Source: Pseudomonas arsenicoxydans
GTDB lineage: Bacteria > Pseudomonadota > Gammaproteobacteria > Pseudomonadales > Pseudomonadaceae
NCBI RefSeq assembly: GCF_006438915.1
Contig: NZ_RCZE01000003.1
Location: 191,070-255,069 of the forward strand
DNA: 64,000 nt
Reading direction: 5' to 3'
Shown piece after piece: positions 1 through 9,278 of the stretch. Below the pieces are notes generated by a model that saw nothing but the letters and a program-made list of their open reading frames with translations, had not been told where the DNA came from and made no database searches. How positions within the stretch are numbered: the first letter of the stretch is position 1; each line of letters begins with the position of its first letter. The position numbers and the translations under genes were made by a program.

Positions 1-64
1 GCTACGCCTATAGTGCTGCGAACTCCCGCGCCTAACGCCCATTTCCGCCCAAGGCCTGCTGCCA

Positions 65-3000
65 ATGCCGAAATCTGTTGACCGTGTTCCGCCGATGCCG
101 CGTATCCAGGCGCTTGACCCAAAACGGTCCGAGCTGAGCTGGGAAAGCGCGCCACAATTGCTCGCAGCGCTTAACGGCGCGCGGCTGGGCGCTTGGTATT
201 GGGATATCGAGCGTGGACAGATCAGCTGGTCGCGGGGTACTCAGGCGCTGTTTGGTTTCGACCCGCATATGCCATTACCCGAGGACCTGGAATACCTTGA
301 TCTGCTGCCGCCAGAAGACCGGGCGAAAACCGTCCGCGCATTCGATGCGGTGATTGCCGGCGCGCCGCTTGAGCAAGCGATGCACCACCGCATCCGCTGG
401 CCCGACGGCAGCCTGCACTGGCTGGAAATCAGCGGCAGCCTGCTGCCGGATAAACACGGGCGGCCACGCATGATCGGAGTGATCCGCGAAATCACCCACC
501 AGCGCCAGCGCGAACAAGCCCTGAGCAGCTCGGAAAAACGCTTCGCCACGCTGTTTCACCTGTGCCCGAACATGGTGTTGTTGACCCGCCAGGAAGACGG
601 CCTGATTACCGAAGCCAACCAGTATTTCGAAAGCCTGTTCGGCTGGCCGGTGCAAAACGCGATAGGCCGCACCACCCTGGAACTGGGCCTGTGGGTGCAC
701 CCGGAGCAACGCGCCAAACTGGTCGCTGCAACCAAGGCCAAGGGTGAGTTGATCAGCATGGAGGTGCAGTTTCGCGCCAGCAACGGGCAGATCCTCGACG
801 GCATCCTCAGCGCGCAAAAAGTCGAACTCGAGGGCCAGCCGTATTTGCTGAGCACATTCCTCGACACCACCGAACGCAAAGTCGCCGAACAAGCCCTCAA
901 GGACAGCCAGGAGCGTCTCGACCTCGCCCTGGACTCGGCGCAACTCGGCACCTGGGACTGGCACATTCCCAGCGGCATGCTCTACGGTTCGGCGCGGGCC
1001 GCGCAATTACACGGACTGGAAGCCAAGCCCTTCCATGAATCCTTCGAGGAGTTTTTCGAAGGCGTGCCCGGCGAAGAGCGCGACACCATGCGCGACGCCT
1101 ACCGCAGTCTGCGCGAAGGCCCGGCCGGCAATTATCAACTGACCTACCGTGTACAACTGCCGGACGGCAGTTCGCGCTACCTGGAAAGCCGCGCCCGCCT
1201 CTACCGCGATGAGAACGGCGTCCCGGTGCGCATGGCCGGCACCTTGCTGGACATCACCGATCAAGTGGAACGCGAGCAACGACTGGTGGCTTCGGAAGAG
1301 AAATTCGCCACGCTGTTCCAGGTCAGCCCGGACCCGATTTGCGTAACCCGACAGGACACCGGCCAGTTCATCGAAATCAACTCCAGCTTCACCCAAACCT
1401 TCGGCTGGAGCGCCGCCGAAGTGATTGGCCGCAGCGCTGACGAGATTGGCCTGTGGGACGCCTCGGCGAAAAGCCTGCAACGGATCGAGCAGGTCATCCG
1501 CGAACAAGGGCTGAACAATGTCGCGATCGCCGCCCAGCACAAGGACGGGCAATCGCTGACTTGCGTGATTTCCAGCCGCCAGATCAACGTCGACAGCCAA
1601 CCCTGCATCGTCACCACCTTGCGCGATATCACTCAGCAACAACGCTCCGAAGCGGCGCTCAAGGCCAGTGAAGAGAAGTTCGCCAAGGCGTTCCACTCCA
1701 GTCCCGATGCCATCACCATTACCGAGCGCGACAGCGGACGCTACCTGGAGGTCAACGACGGCTTCTGCCGCCTGACCGGCTATCGCGCGCAGGAAGTGAT
1801 CGGTCGTACGGTGTATCAAGTAGGCATCTGGGCGGAAGAGAAACAACGTTCGGCGTTGCTGGCCGAACTACAACTCAAAGGTCGGGTGCATCACCAGGAA
1901 ATGCTCGGACGCAATAAACGCGGGGAGTTGCTGACCGTTGAAGTCTCGGTCGAGCCGATCACCCTCAACGAAACCGCCTGCCTGTTGCTGACCGCCCGCG
2001 ACGTCAGCCTGCTGAAAAACGCCGAGGCGCAAATTCGTCACCTGGCCTACCACGACCCCTTGACCAATCTGCCCAACCGCGCCTTGCTGATGGATCGACT
2101 GAGCCAGCAGATAGCCCTGCTCAAGCGCCATAACCTGCGGGGTGCGTTGCTGTTTCTCGACCTCGATCACTTCAAGCACATCAACGACTCCCTCGGTCAC
2201 CCGGTTGGCGATACCGTGCTGAAAATCATCACCGCGCGGCTGGAAGCCAGCGTGCGCATGGAAGACACCGTGGCGCGGCTGGGCGGTGACGAATTTGTGG
2301 TGTTGCTCAGCGGGCTGGAAGGTTCGCGCAACGAAGTCAGCGCCCAGGTTCGGGAGCTGGCCGACACGTTGCGAGAACTGTTGTCGGAACCGATGTTCCT
2401 CGATGGCCAGCGCCTGCAAGTGACGCCGAGTATCGGTATCGCGCTGATTCCCGACCACGGCTCGACCCCGACCGACCTGCTCAAACGCGCCGACATCGCG
2501 CTGTACCGCGCCAAGGACTCGGGCCGCAACACCACGCAGATGTATCACAACACCATGCAGAAGGCTGCCAGCGAACGCCTGCGCATGGAAACCGACCTGC
2601 GCCTGGCGCTTTCACGGGGCGAATTCCATGTGCATTACCAACCGCAGATCGACGCCCGGGGCAATCGCATTGTCGGCGCCGAGGCACTGGTGCGCTGGAA
2701 CCACCCGGAACTCGGCGCACAATCACCCACTGAGTTCATCAAGGTGCTGGAGGACAGCGGCCTGATTCTTGAAGTCGGCACCTGGATTCTTGACGAGGCT
2801 TGCGGGGCCTTCAAACAACTGGTCGCCAAAGGCCTGGTCAATCCGCTCAGCTTCAGCCTGTGCGTGAACATCAGCCCGAGGCAATTTCGTCAAACCGATT
2901 TCGTCGAACGCATCGAACACAGCCTTAGCAGCCACGGCCTGCCCTGCTCGCTGCTGAAACTGGAAATTACCGAAGGCATCGTCATCCAGAACCTGGAAGA

Positions 3001-3343
3001 CACCATCAACAAAATGCGCCGCCTGAAAAAACTCGGTGTGAGTTTCGCGATGGACGACTTCGGCACCGGCTATTCCTCGCTGACCTACCTCAAGCGTTTG
3101 CCGGTCGACACCCTGAAAATCGATCAGTCGTTTATCCGTGACGCCACCACTGATCCGAACGATGCAGAAATCATTCGAGCAATTGTCGCCATGGCGCGCA
3201 GCCTGGAGTTGAAAGTGATTGCCGAAGGAGTGGAGACAGCGGAGCAACTGGAGTTTTTGCAGGGTTTGGGCTGCCATTTTTATCAGGGGTATTTGCACAG
3301 TCGGCCGTTGCCGGTTGAGGAATTTCAGAAACTCCTCAAATAA
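65..3343 (+). CDS. Multi-PAS sensor GGDEF-EAL protein (c-di-GMP turnover)
   Basis: A 1092-residue protein that probably makes and/or breaks cyclic-di-GMP. Five PAS-like segments run from about residue 30 to 655, each followed by a PAC-type end. A GGDEF domain (about 665-825) has an intact LGGDEF active site, and RMED five residues before it matches an RxxD inhibitory site. The C-terminal EAL domain (about 840-1090) keeps EALVRW, the DDFGTG metal loop, AEGVET and the QGY end, so both activities look possible. I see no membrane segment, so it is probably a cytoplasmic sensor. The start at 65 has only a weak AAGG upstream; the ATG at 95 is an alternative. The ligand is unknown. Confidence 0.93.
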   Translation: MPKSVDRVPPMPRIQALDPKRSELSWESAPQLLAALNGARLGAWYWDIERGQISWSRGTQALFGFDPHMPLPEDLEYLDLLPPEDRAKTVRAFDAVIAGAPLEQAMHHRIRWPDGSLHWLEISGSLLPDKHGRPRMIGVIREITHQRQREQALSSSEKRFATLFHLCPNMVLLTRQEDGLITEANQYFESLFGWPVQNAIGRTTLELGLWVHPEQRAKLVAATKAKGELISMEVQFRASNGQILDGILSAQKVELEGQPYLLSTFLDTTERKVAEQALKDSQERLDLALDSAQLGTWDWHIPSGMLYGSARAAQLHGLEAKPFHESFEEFFEGVPGEERDTMRDAYRSLREGPAGNYQLTYRVQLPDGSSRYLESRARLYRDENGVPVRMAGTLLDITDQVEREQRLVASEEKFATLFQVSPDPICVTRQDTGQFIEINSSFTQTFGWSAAEVIGRSADEIGLWDASAKSLQRIEQVIREQGLNNVAIAAQHKDGQSLTCVISSRQINVDSQPCIVTTLRDITQQQRSEAALKASEEKFAKAFHSSPDAITITERDSGRYLEVNDGFCRLTGYRAQEVIGRTVYQVGIWAEEKQRSALLAELQLKGRVHHQEMLGRNKRGELLTVEVSVEPITLNETACLLLTARDVSLLKNAEAQIRHLAYHDPLTNLPNRALLMDRLSQQIALLKRHNLRGALLFLDLDHFKHINDSLGHPVGDTVLKIITARLEASVRMEDTVARLGGDEFVVLLSGLEGSRNEVSAQVRELADTLRELLSEPMFLDGQRLQVTPSIGIALIPDHGSTPTDLLKRADIALYRAKDSGRNTTQMYHNTMQKAASERLRMETDLRLALSRGEFHVHYQPQIDARGNRIVGAEALVRWNHPELGAQSPTEFIKVLEDSGLILEVGTWILDEACGAFKQLVAKGLVNPLSFSLCVNISPRQFRQTDFVERIEHSLSSHGLPCSLLKLEITEGIVIQNLEDTINKMRRLKKLGVSFAMDDFGTGYSSLTYLKRLPVDTLKIDQSFIRDATTDPNDAEIIRAIVAMARSLELKVIAEGVETAEQLEFLQGLGCHFYQGYLHSRPLPVEEFQKLLK

Positions 3344-3458
3344 TCAGGGCACTGATACACCGAACGAGGGATTTGTTCGGTAACAACCGCCCCAATTGCC
3401 AGTTTTTCTCTCAGCCTGTAGGGTCGCGTTTTTTTGTACCGCCTCAAAGAGATCAACC

Positions 3459-5150
3459 ATGCAGGATGCAACCCTCCCCCGCCCGGCCTTGCTGGGTATC
3501 GACCTTGGGACCACCAATAGCCTGATCGCCGTCTGGCAAGGCGGTCGGGCACATTTGATTCCCAACGCCCTCGGCGATGTCCTGACTCCGTCAGTAATCA
3601 GCCTTGATGAGGACGACAGCATTCTGGTGGGCAAAGCCGCCCGCGCACGCCTGACCACCCACCCGGAACGCACAGTGGCAGCGTTCAAGCGGTTCATGGG
3701 CAGTGACAAGCAGTTCGAATTGGGCGGGCGGCAATTCAGCCCAGAAGAACTTTCGGCGCTGGTGATCGGCTCGCTCAAGCAAGATGCCGAAGCCTGGCTG
3801 GGCCTCCCAGTGTACGAGGCGGTGATTTCAGTACCGGCATATTTCAGCGACGAGCAACGCAAGCGCACGCTGTTCGCCGCCGAACTGGCCGGCCTGACCG
3901 TATCGCGGCTGATCAACGAACCGACGGCTGCCGCCATGGCCTACGGGCTGCATGAGCAGAAATTCGAGCGCACGCTGATCTTCGACCTGGGCGGCGGTAC
4001 GTTCGACGTGACGGTGCTGGAATATGCATTGCCACTGATCGAAGTGCACGCCTCCACTGGCGATAACTTCTTGGGCGGCGAAGATTTTACCGCTGCATTG
4101 CTGCAGGCCTGTCTAAAGGACTGGCAGCTAACTCCGTCGGCAGTCGACAGCCAAGGGCTGGCCAGCCTTGGCGATGCGCTGGAGCAACTGAAATGCAAAC
4201 TCAGTGAAGGCACCCAGCACCTGAGCTGGAACGGCGCCGGCGCCTTGCGCGAGTGGTCACTGGATGAAGTGGGTGCGCTAAAAATCTGGGAGCCGCTGCT
4301 GGCCCGACTGCGCGCGCCCATCGAGCAAGCCCTGCGTGATGCCCGGCTCAAGCCCCGGGACCTTGACAGTTTGGTCATGGTGGGCGGCGCCACACGGATG
4401 CCCGTCGTGCAACAAATGGTCGCCACGCTCTTCGGGCGCCTGCCCTATCGGCACCTCGACCCGGACACGATTGTCGCGCTGGGCGCCGCGACCCAAGCGG
4501 CATGCAAGGCCCGCGATAGTGCAATCGAAGAACTGATCCTGACTGACGTCTGCCCATACACCCTCGGCATTTCGACCAATCGCGGTGAAGACGTCAGCGG
4601 CGCTTTCTCGCCAATCATTGAGCGCAACACTGTGATCCCGACGTCCAAGGTGCAACGTTTTTACACCACCCATCCGCGGCAAGCGTCTATCCGCATTGCG
4701 GTCTATCAGGGTGAACGACCGTGGGTACGGGACAATATTTTTATCGATTCCTTCGACGTCACGTTGACACCCAGTGAGCAGACCCAGGCCCTGGATGTGC
4801 GCTTCAGCTACGACATCAATGGCTTGCTCGAAGTCGACGTGACCCTGCTGGACAGCGGTGGACGCCACAGCCACAGCATCGACCGCAGCCCCACGGGTCT
4901 CGATGAGCAATCCCGACAAAACAGCCATAAACGGCTCAGCGCACTGAAAATTCATCCACGTGATGCATTGCCCAATCGCACCCTGTTGGCGCGACTAGAG
5001 CGGGCCTGGATGCAAAGCCTGGGCGAAGAGCGCGAGCAGATCGCCAGTTGGCTGGATACTTTTACTGCTGTGCTCGGCGGCCAGCAATCGGTGGAGATTG
5101 CCAGCCATCGCTCACAGCTCGAAAAAGCCCTGGATGAACTGCGTCTTTAA
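3459..5150 (+). CDS. hscC: HscC-type Hsp70 chaperone
   Basis: 563-residue Hsp70 family ATPase of the short HscC class (DnaK is about 640). The nucleotide-binding domain begins GIDLGTTNSLIAVW near residue 13 and contains NEPTAAAMAYG and DLGGGTFDVTV. A short substrate-binding region follows. The start at 3459 has AAAGAGAT at good spacing; an in-frame upstream extension to 3396 is possible but carries no SD. The gene is convergent with a J-domain gene and shares a TTAA with its stop codon (5147-5150). In E. coli HscC works with the membrane J-proteins DjlB/DjlC, and DUF1266 genes lie nearby; the same partners lie here on the opposite strand. Confidence 0.93.
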   Translation: MQDATLPRPALLGIDLGTTNSLIAVWQGGRAHLIPNALGDVLTPSVISLDEDDSILVGKAARARLTTHPERTVAAFKRFMGSDKQFELGGRQFSPEELSALVIGSLKQDAEAWLGLPVYEAVISVPAYFSDEQRKRTLFAAELAGLTVSRLINEPTAAAMAYGLHEQKFERTLIFDLGGGTFDVTVLEYALPLIEVHASTGDNFLGGEDFTAALLQACLKDWQLTPSAVDSQGLASLGDALEQLKCKLSEGTQHLSWNGAGALREWSLDEVGALKIWEPLLARLRAPIEQALRDARLKPRDLDSLVMVGGATRMPVVQQMVATLFGRLPYRHLDPDTIVALGAATQAACKARDSAIEELILTDVCPYTLGISTNRGEDVSGAFSPIIERNTVIPTSKVQRFYTTHPRQASIRIAVYQGERPWVRDNIFIDSFDVTLTPSEQTQALDVRFSYDINGLLEVDVTLLDSGGRHSHSIDRSPTGLDEQSRQNSHKRLSALKIHPRDALPNRTLLARLERAWMQSLGEEREQIASWLDTFTAVLGGQQSVEIASHRSQLEKALDELRL

Positions 5151-7828
5151 CCGTTTAGCCGCCGCAGGGCCGCCTGCAAACCAGCAGACAACGTGTCTTC
5201 ACTACCGCTGTCCGGCGGCACCCCGTAGCGGTTGGGCAGTTTGTCGCCGGGAAAGCCAAATAGCAGCAAAGGCATGAATGGCAGCACGAGCGACAGGCAG
5301 CCAAAGATCAACAACGTGGGAATCCCGCGCCCCATGTCATGCAATCGGCGCAAAATCGCGCCGAGCAACAACGCGACGCCCAGCAGAAGCACGCCAATAC
5401 CCGAGAGCGCAGTGCCGCTCATCAACGCCAGATAAGGTGTGATCAGCACACAACCCAGCACCTGCCAGAAAAACGCCTTGCGCCCCAACCGGGAACCCAG
5501 ACGCCAGAAAGCAGTGGCAGGTACGGGTCGAGTGTTGCTATTGGTCAACAGCAGGCGTTCGTTCCAGGACAAAAGCGAGGTCAACGCGAGACGGAGGCCG
5601 ACGCTGTTCTCGGTATCATCTTTGCCGTACTGCAACACCCTTAGCACCTTATTCCTCGGCACCCCTGCGGCACCATGACGAACCAGGCTTTTTAGCGTGT
5701 CGAGGGCTTGATAAACGACCAGTTTCTCAACACCGAAATCCGTCAGCACTTTGTCAGGTGGCCACACAGGATCGCCTTCGATCAAGCCATCACGAAATGC
5801 TTCGAACCAGTCATCCTCACAGCTAATGGCGGCTATGGATTGCAACAGCGCGCGATGCTGCTCCGCATCGAGGCTCGGATCGTGATACAGCACACCCCAG
5901 AGCAGCATCAGCCCGAGCACATCCTCGCCACAGGCGTCCGGATCACTTTCAATGCAAGTGTAAAGTTGTGCATTACCAGGCAACGCGGCGCTTTCGAGAG
6001 CCTGCTGCACATTCAACAGCTTTTGCACAAGCAAGCCATGAACCGGATCCGTACCTTGCAGCCATCCCAGCAAACCGGCGCAGTTGCCTTGTTCGCGTTG
6101 CAATCGCCGCAATAACGGTTGGAGCCGGCTCAGCGGATGGGCCACGTCAACGTCCAGCCGTTCCAGACATTGCGAGTCGATCATTGCCAGCCAACGCTCT
6201 GGCTGATCAAGCAACGCCAGCAGGAACATGCTTTGCGCGTGCCATTGCCACGCGTCCTCGCCTGGTGCGATGACCGGTAGGAACGCACCCTCCTCCCCCA
6301 ACTCCACCAACAGATTCAACTCACGCAAGCTCACATCCGCTTGCGCGTCTTGTAGATCAAATGACTGATCGATTCGCACCAGCGCAGTCTGATCGTAAAC
6401 CCGCAACCGGCGCAGCCAGAGGCGGCAAATCTGTTGGGGCTCGCCCTTTGTCAGTTCCTCGGCCAGCCGTGGATGAACTGAACGACTGCTGAGAAAGGTC
6501 TTCATCGCCAATGGGATCGGCGCCTGATTCAACCAGCGAAGGTGCTGCTCTGCCTGATACTTGAAGCCGCTGATTACCAGACCTTCAAGCGCATCAACCG
6601 GGTAAGGCTCATCCAACAACTGTTGCAGCAACCCCACATCCCCGCGGTGCAAGGCCCATGCATGCTGATACAGACGTTGTAAGCGCGAATCCGCACACGC
6701 GCCTAGAAGTAATGCCAGCAGCGGCAGTTCATCCCCGGTCATTCGCCAATCGACAAACGCACCTGCCAAGCCTTGAAGATTGAGCTTCCTGACTCCAAGC
6801 CAGCGCGTCAGCGTTTCGGGACGCTGTGATGGGCTGCCATATTCCACGGAGACATCGGCAAGGTCACTGGACCAATCGCGGAAGCCTTCCAGCCGGTCAA
6901 ACGCCTGAATCAGCAACGCGAGAACATCCGGCTGACGCTTAGCGCAAAGCGCCAACAGGTGGCTTTCGGCCTTCGGGTGACGATGCTCCTGCCAGAGCCG
7001 GATCCAGCAAGGGAGTGCCTGATCCTCCAGCCCCATCAAGCTGTTTTGGCAAGCCAACATAAAAAGCCAATCGACATCGTCTGGCGTCTGCGCTTGTTGT
7101 TCGGCGCACAGCTGCAACAGACCGGCACCACCGATACCCGCCTGAGTAAACTGCACCACCAAACGCTTGATGAAAACGTCATCCGCCGGCAGCGGCAAAC
7201 AGGTGTGATGGCTGGCGAAGTCTACGAATTCATGGAGCGGACGCTGCTCGAAGATGTAGTCGAGGCTGCGGGCATACCAAAGGGTTTCCAACTGTCCAGG
7301 CTCGGACCAGTTGCCCATAAGTGTCGTGTCGAACGGGTCAGGCTGCTTGATGCGTTGCAGGAATGCTTCGACCCGGCTGGCCTGGTCGAACTCAAGATCC
7401 AGCAACTGGTGCTCCCATGCCATCCGTTGCGCCAACAGATTCGCGCAGCGGTTAGACAATGGACCGGCGTTGGCCAAGGGGTGGAACAGTCCCCAACTCA
7501 AGTCATCAAGGGCCTCGAGCGGCAATTGATCCAGTGCTCTGACAAACCGTTGCCAGGCCTCCAGATTGAATCGCCGCTCCGGATCTTCGAGCAACGCGTA
7601 AAAATCCACCACGGTTTGCGGCATCTCAGGGACACCAGCGACCTCCTCCTCGATTTCGACCTCTTCCTGCCGGGCGAATCGGGTAGCGTTTTCATAGGCT
7701 TCACGCAGTGCCTGAAAGCCAGCGGGATCACTTTCAGGGTGATGCTCAGGCAGACGCGCGCGATAGGCATCTCGAATCAGTAATTGGTCTTTGGTGGGCT
7801 CTATGCCCAAGCGATTCCAGCAACTCAT
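5147..7828 (-). CDS. Membrane-anchored J-domain protein (DjlB/DjlC-like) with DUF805-like C-terminus
   Basis: 893-residue protein with an N-terminal J-like domain (about residues 1-55, MSCWNRLGIEP then DPAGFQALREAYENA). The invariant HPD tripeptide of J-domains reads HPE (residues 30-32). A long helical middle follows, then a hydrophobic C-terminus with the LRRLHDMGRG and GDKLPNRYG elements of DUF805 membrane proteins. It is presumably the co-chaperone of the adjacent HscC. The ATG at 7828 overlaps the TGA of the upstream DUF1266 gene by 4 nt, which fixes the start and implies translational coupling; a longer in-frame ORF to 7957 is not favoured. Substrate unknown. Confidence 0.8.
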   Translation of the reverse strand: MSCWNRLGIEPTKDQLLIRDAYRARLPEHHPESDPAGFQALREAYENATRFARQEEVEIEEEVAGVPEMPQTVVDFYALLEDPERRFNLEAWQRFVRALDQLPLEALDDLSWGLFHPLANAGPLSNRCANLLAQRMAWEHQLLDLEFDQASRVEAFLQRIKQPDPFDTTLMGNWSEPGQLETLWYARSLDYIFEQRPLHEFVDFASHHTCLPLPADDVFIKRLVVQFTQAGIGGAGLLQLCAEQQAQTPDDVDWLFMLACQNSLMGLEDQALPCWIRLWQEHRHPKAESHLLALCAKRQPDVLALLIQAFDRLEGFRDWSSDLADVSVEYGSPSQRPETLTRWLGVRKLNLQGLAGAFVDWRMTGDELPLLALLLGACADSRLQRLYQHAWALHRGDVGLLQQLLDEPYPVDALEGLVISGFKYQAEQHLRWLNQAPIPLAMKTFLSSRSVHPRLAEELTKGEPQQICRLWLRRLRVYDQTALVRIDQSFDLQDAQADVSLRELNLLVELGEEGAFLPVIAPGEDAWQWHAQSMFLLALLDQPERWLAMIDSQCLERLDVDVAHPLSRLQPLLRRLQREQGNCAGLLGWLQGTDPVHGLLVQKLLNVQQALESAALPGNAQLYTCIESDPDACGEDVLGLMLLWGVLYHDPSLDAEQHRALLQSIAAISCEDDWFEAFRDGLIEGDPVWPPDKVLTDFGVEKLVVYQALDTLKSLVRHGAAGVPRNKVLRVLQYGKDDTENSVGLRLALTSLLSWNERLLLTNSNTRPVPATAFWRLGSRLGRKAFFWQVLGCVLITPYLALMSGTALSGIGVLLLGVALLLGAILRRLHDMGRGIPTLLIFGCLSLVLPFMPLLLFGFPGDKLPNRYGVPPDSGSEDTLSAGLQAALRRLNG

Positions 7829-8523
7829 GACCAGTCGAACTCCCCAAGGGACGCCGGGCGTTGCGGCGGATCGAAATCCAGGTGCCAAGGCAAACCAGCC
7901 AGAAAAGCAGGCATGTTTTGGTTCAGGCCGTGAGCGATACGCAGACTGCTCGAACACTCTCCTTGTCGGTCCAGTTCAAATGCAAGCGTCTCGTCACTGC
8001 AGCTCAGGCACCCCCAAAATGCACGACCTGTCAGAAATCCGTTGAAATAAGAAAACCAGTCGTCGTAGTGATATTGCGCCCTGACTGCCAGACGCCAGTG
8101 CAGCCAAAGGCTCTCGGAGAGATCGATCCACTCGTTTCGCACCGCGCAACGCAAGAGGAAACCCATACGTCCCAAATCCCACGCCTGGATTCCACCCGCC
8201 CCGCAGCCTTCAAAGGTACGGCTGGCAAACTCATGCAAGATGCGCTCACGGGCATCCAGTGTATCGAGCAAAGCCTGCCAATCACTGGGCAAACAGCGCT
8301 GCCATGAGCGGTACGCCGGTTCGAGGTGAGTGGCGTGGCCGTCATCGGTCATTCTTTCAAGCATGCCCAGCAACTGCGGCCGCTCATTGATGCCCCAGCT
8401 GCATTGCAGGTCGATGAATTGCGGATTGGAGTAAAACGCAGGCTCGTCGTATTCGGCACGAGGATTGAGGGCCACCATCGGCGCGGAAAGCCCGCACAGC
8501 CAACGCTGTTGTATCTCTTCCAT
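7825..8523 (-). CDS. DUF1266 family protein (YbeU/YbeR-like)
   Basis: 232-residue protein resembling DUF1266 proteins of the E. coli ybeR/ybeU type. The signature region is GRMGFLLRCAVRNEWI followed by a Y-x-x-W-F-x-x-F and GRAFWG stretch. No signal peptide or catalytic motif is evident. The start at 8523 has GGAG nine bases upstream; the longer in-frame ORF to 8637 crosses the ibpA terminator and is unlikely. It is coupled by ATGA overlap to the J-domain gene and lies beside hscC, so a role in the HscC chaperone module is inferred. The molecular function of DUF1266 is not known to me. Confidence 0.8.
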   Translation of the reverse strand: MEEIQQRWLCGLSAPMVALNPRAEYDEPAFYSNPQFIDLQCSWGINERPQLLGMLERMTDDGHATHLEPAYRSWQRCLPSDWQALLDTLDARERILHEFASRTFEGCGAGGIQAWDLGRMGFLLRCAVRNEWIDLSESLWLHWRLAVRAQYHYDDWFSYFNGFLTGRAFWGCLSCSDETLAFELDRQGECSSSLRIAHGLNQNMPAFLAGLPWHLDFDPPQRPASLGEFDWS

Positions 8524-8630
8524 GAAAAAAAGCTCCAGGCCGACCAGGCAGAATGGGAGTCGGCAAAACTGGCGCGGATTGTAGAGAAGCCGTCGCAAGG
8601 CAGCAAAGTCCGCATTGCAGTTTTTGCCAG

Positions 8631-8660
8631 AAAACAAAAAGGCCCCGACATGTCGGGGCC
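8631..8660 (-). terminator. Rho-independent terminator of ibpA
   Basis: A perfect 10-bp stem (GGCCCCGACA / TGTCGGGGCC, 8641-8660) is followed on the minus strand by TTTTTGTTTT. It separates ibpA from the DUF1266-J operon. Confidence 0.9.
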
Positions 8661-8711
8661 TTCATTCCGCGGGTTACAGCCTGTTCAGACGAATGTATTT
8701 CTTCGCATGAC

Positions 8712-9158
8712 TCAGTGCTGCAGAGCCGGTTTTTGCGCCCCGTTGATCGGGATGCGTTTGGCTTTCGCCTCTTCTGGAACGATGCGCAGCAGGTCGATGC
8801 TCAACAGACCGTTACGCAGGTCAGCGGCCTTGATCTCGATGTGGTCCGCCAGGCGGAACGACAGTTTGAACGCACGCTGGGCGATGCCCTGGTGCAGAAA
8901 AGTCACGCTTTCGTTCGCTTCGCGCTTGCCGCCACTGATGGTCAGCACGCCTTTCTCAACTTGCAGGTCCAGGTCTTCTTCCTGGAAACCGGCCGCGGCG
9001 ACGACGATGCGGTATTGGTCATCACCGTGTTTTTCCACGTTGTAAGGTGGGTAGGTGCTGCCTGGCTCGTTGCGCAGGGCGGTTTCGAACAGGTCGTTGA
9101 AACGGTCGAAGCCTACCGAGGAACGGAACAGTGGGGCCAGGGAAAATGCAGTAGTCAT
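8712..9158 (-). CDS. ibpA: Small heat-shock protein (Hsp20/IbpA)
   Basis: 148-residue alpha-crystallin-type chaperone that holds unfolding proteins for later refolding by DnaK/ClpB. The N-terminus resembles IbpA (MTTAFSLAPLFRSSVGFDRF). The crystallin core includes YRIVVAAAGFQEEDLDLQV and LLSIDL, and a C-terminal I-P-I anchor motif is present (KRIPING). The start at 9158 is set by CAGGAGAT. The gene has a sigma-32-type promoter, a ROSE-like 5' leader and its own terminator, so it is monocistronic and heat-induced at both the transcription and translation levels. Confidence 0.96.
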   Translation of the reverse strand: MTTAFSLAPLFRSSVGFDRFNDLFETALRNEPGSTYPPYNVEKHGDDQYRIVVAAAGFQEEDLDLQVEKGVLTISGGKREANESVTFLHQGIAQRAFKLSFRLADHIEIKAADLRNGLLSIDLLRIVPEEAKAKRIPINGAQKPALQH

Positions 9159-9190
9159 GATTCAAATCTCCTGAAAACAATCAGCAAGGT
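9159..9190 (-). promoter_or_regulatory. ROSE-like RNA thermometer in the ibpA leader
   Basis: In the transcript the leader contains UUGCU (plus strand 9183-9187) a short loop upstream of the AGGA Shine-Dalgarno (9169-9172). The UYGCU/AGGA pairing with a bulged G is the conserved core of ROSE elements, which block translation at low temperature in ibpA-type genes. Further upstream stems are possible but were not folded. Confidence 0.7.
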
Positions 9191-9231
9191 TTTTTATCTC
9201 CGCGACCCGAATTCGGCATCGCGTAACACTT

Positions 9232-9259
9232 AGATAGGGACCGCTGATTGCATTTCAAG
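9232..9259 (-). promoter_or_regulatory. Sigma-32 (RpoH) promoter of ibpA
   Basis: The minus strand reads CTTGAAA (9253-9259), 13 nt, CCCTATCT (9232-9239). This matches the RpoH consensus CTTGAAA-N11-16-CCCCATNT with one mismatch and lies about 75 bp upstream of ibpA. Confidence 0.85.
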
Positions 9260-9278
9260 AGACTTTTTTCAGATTTTT

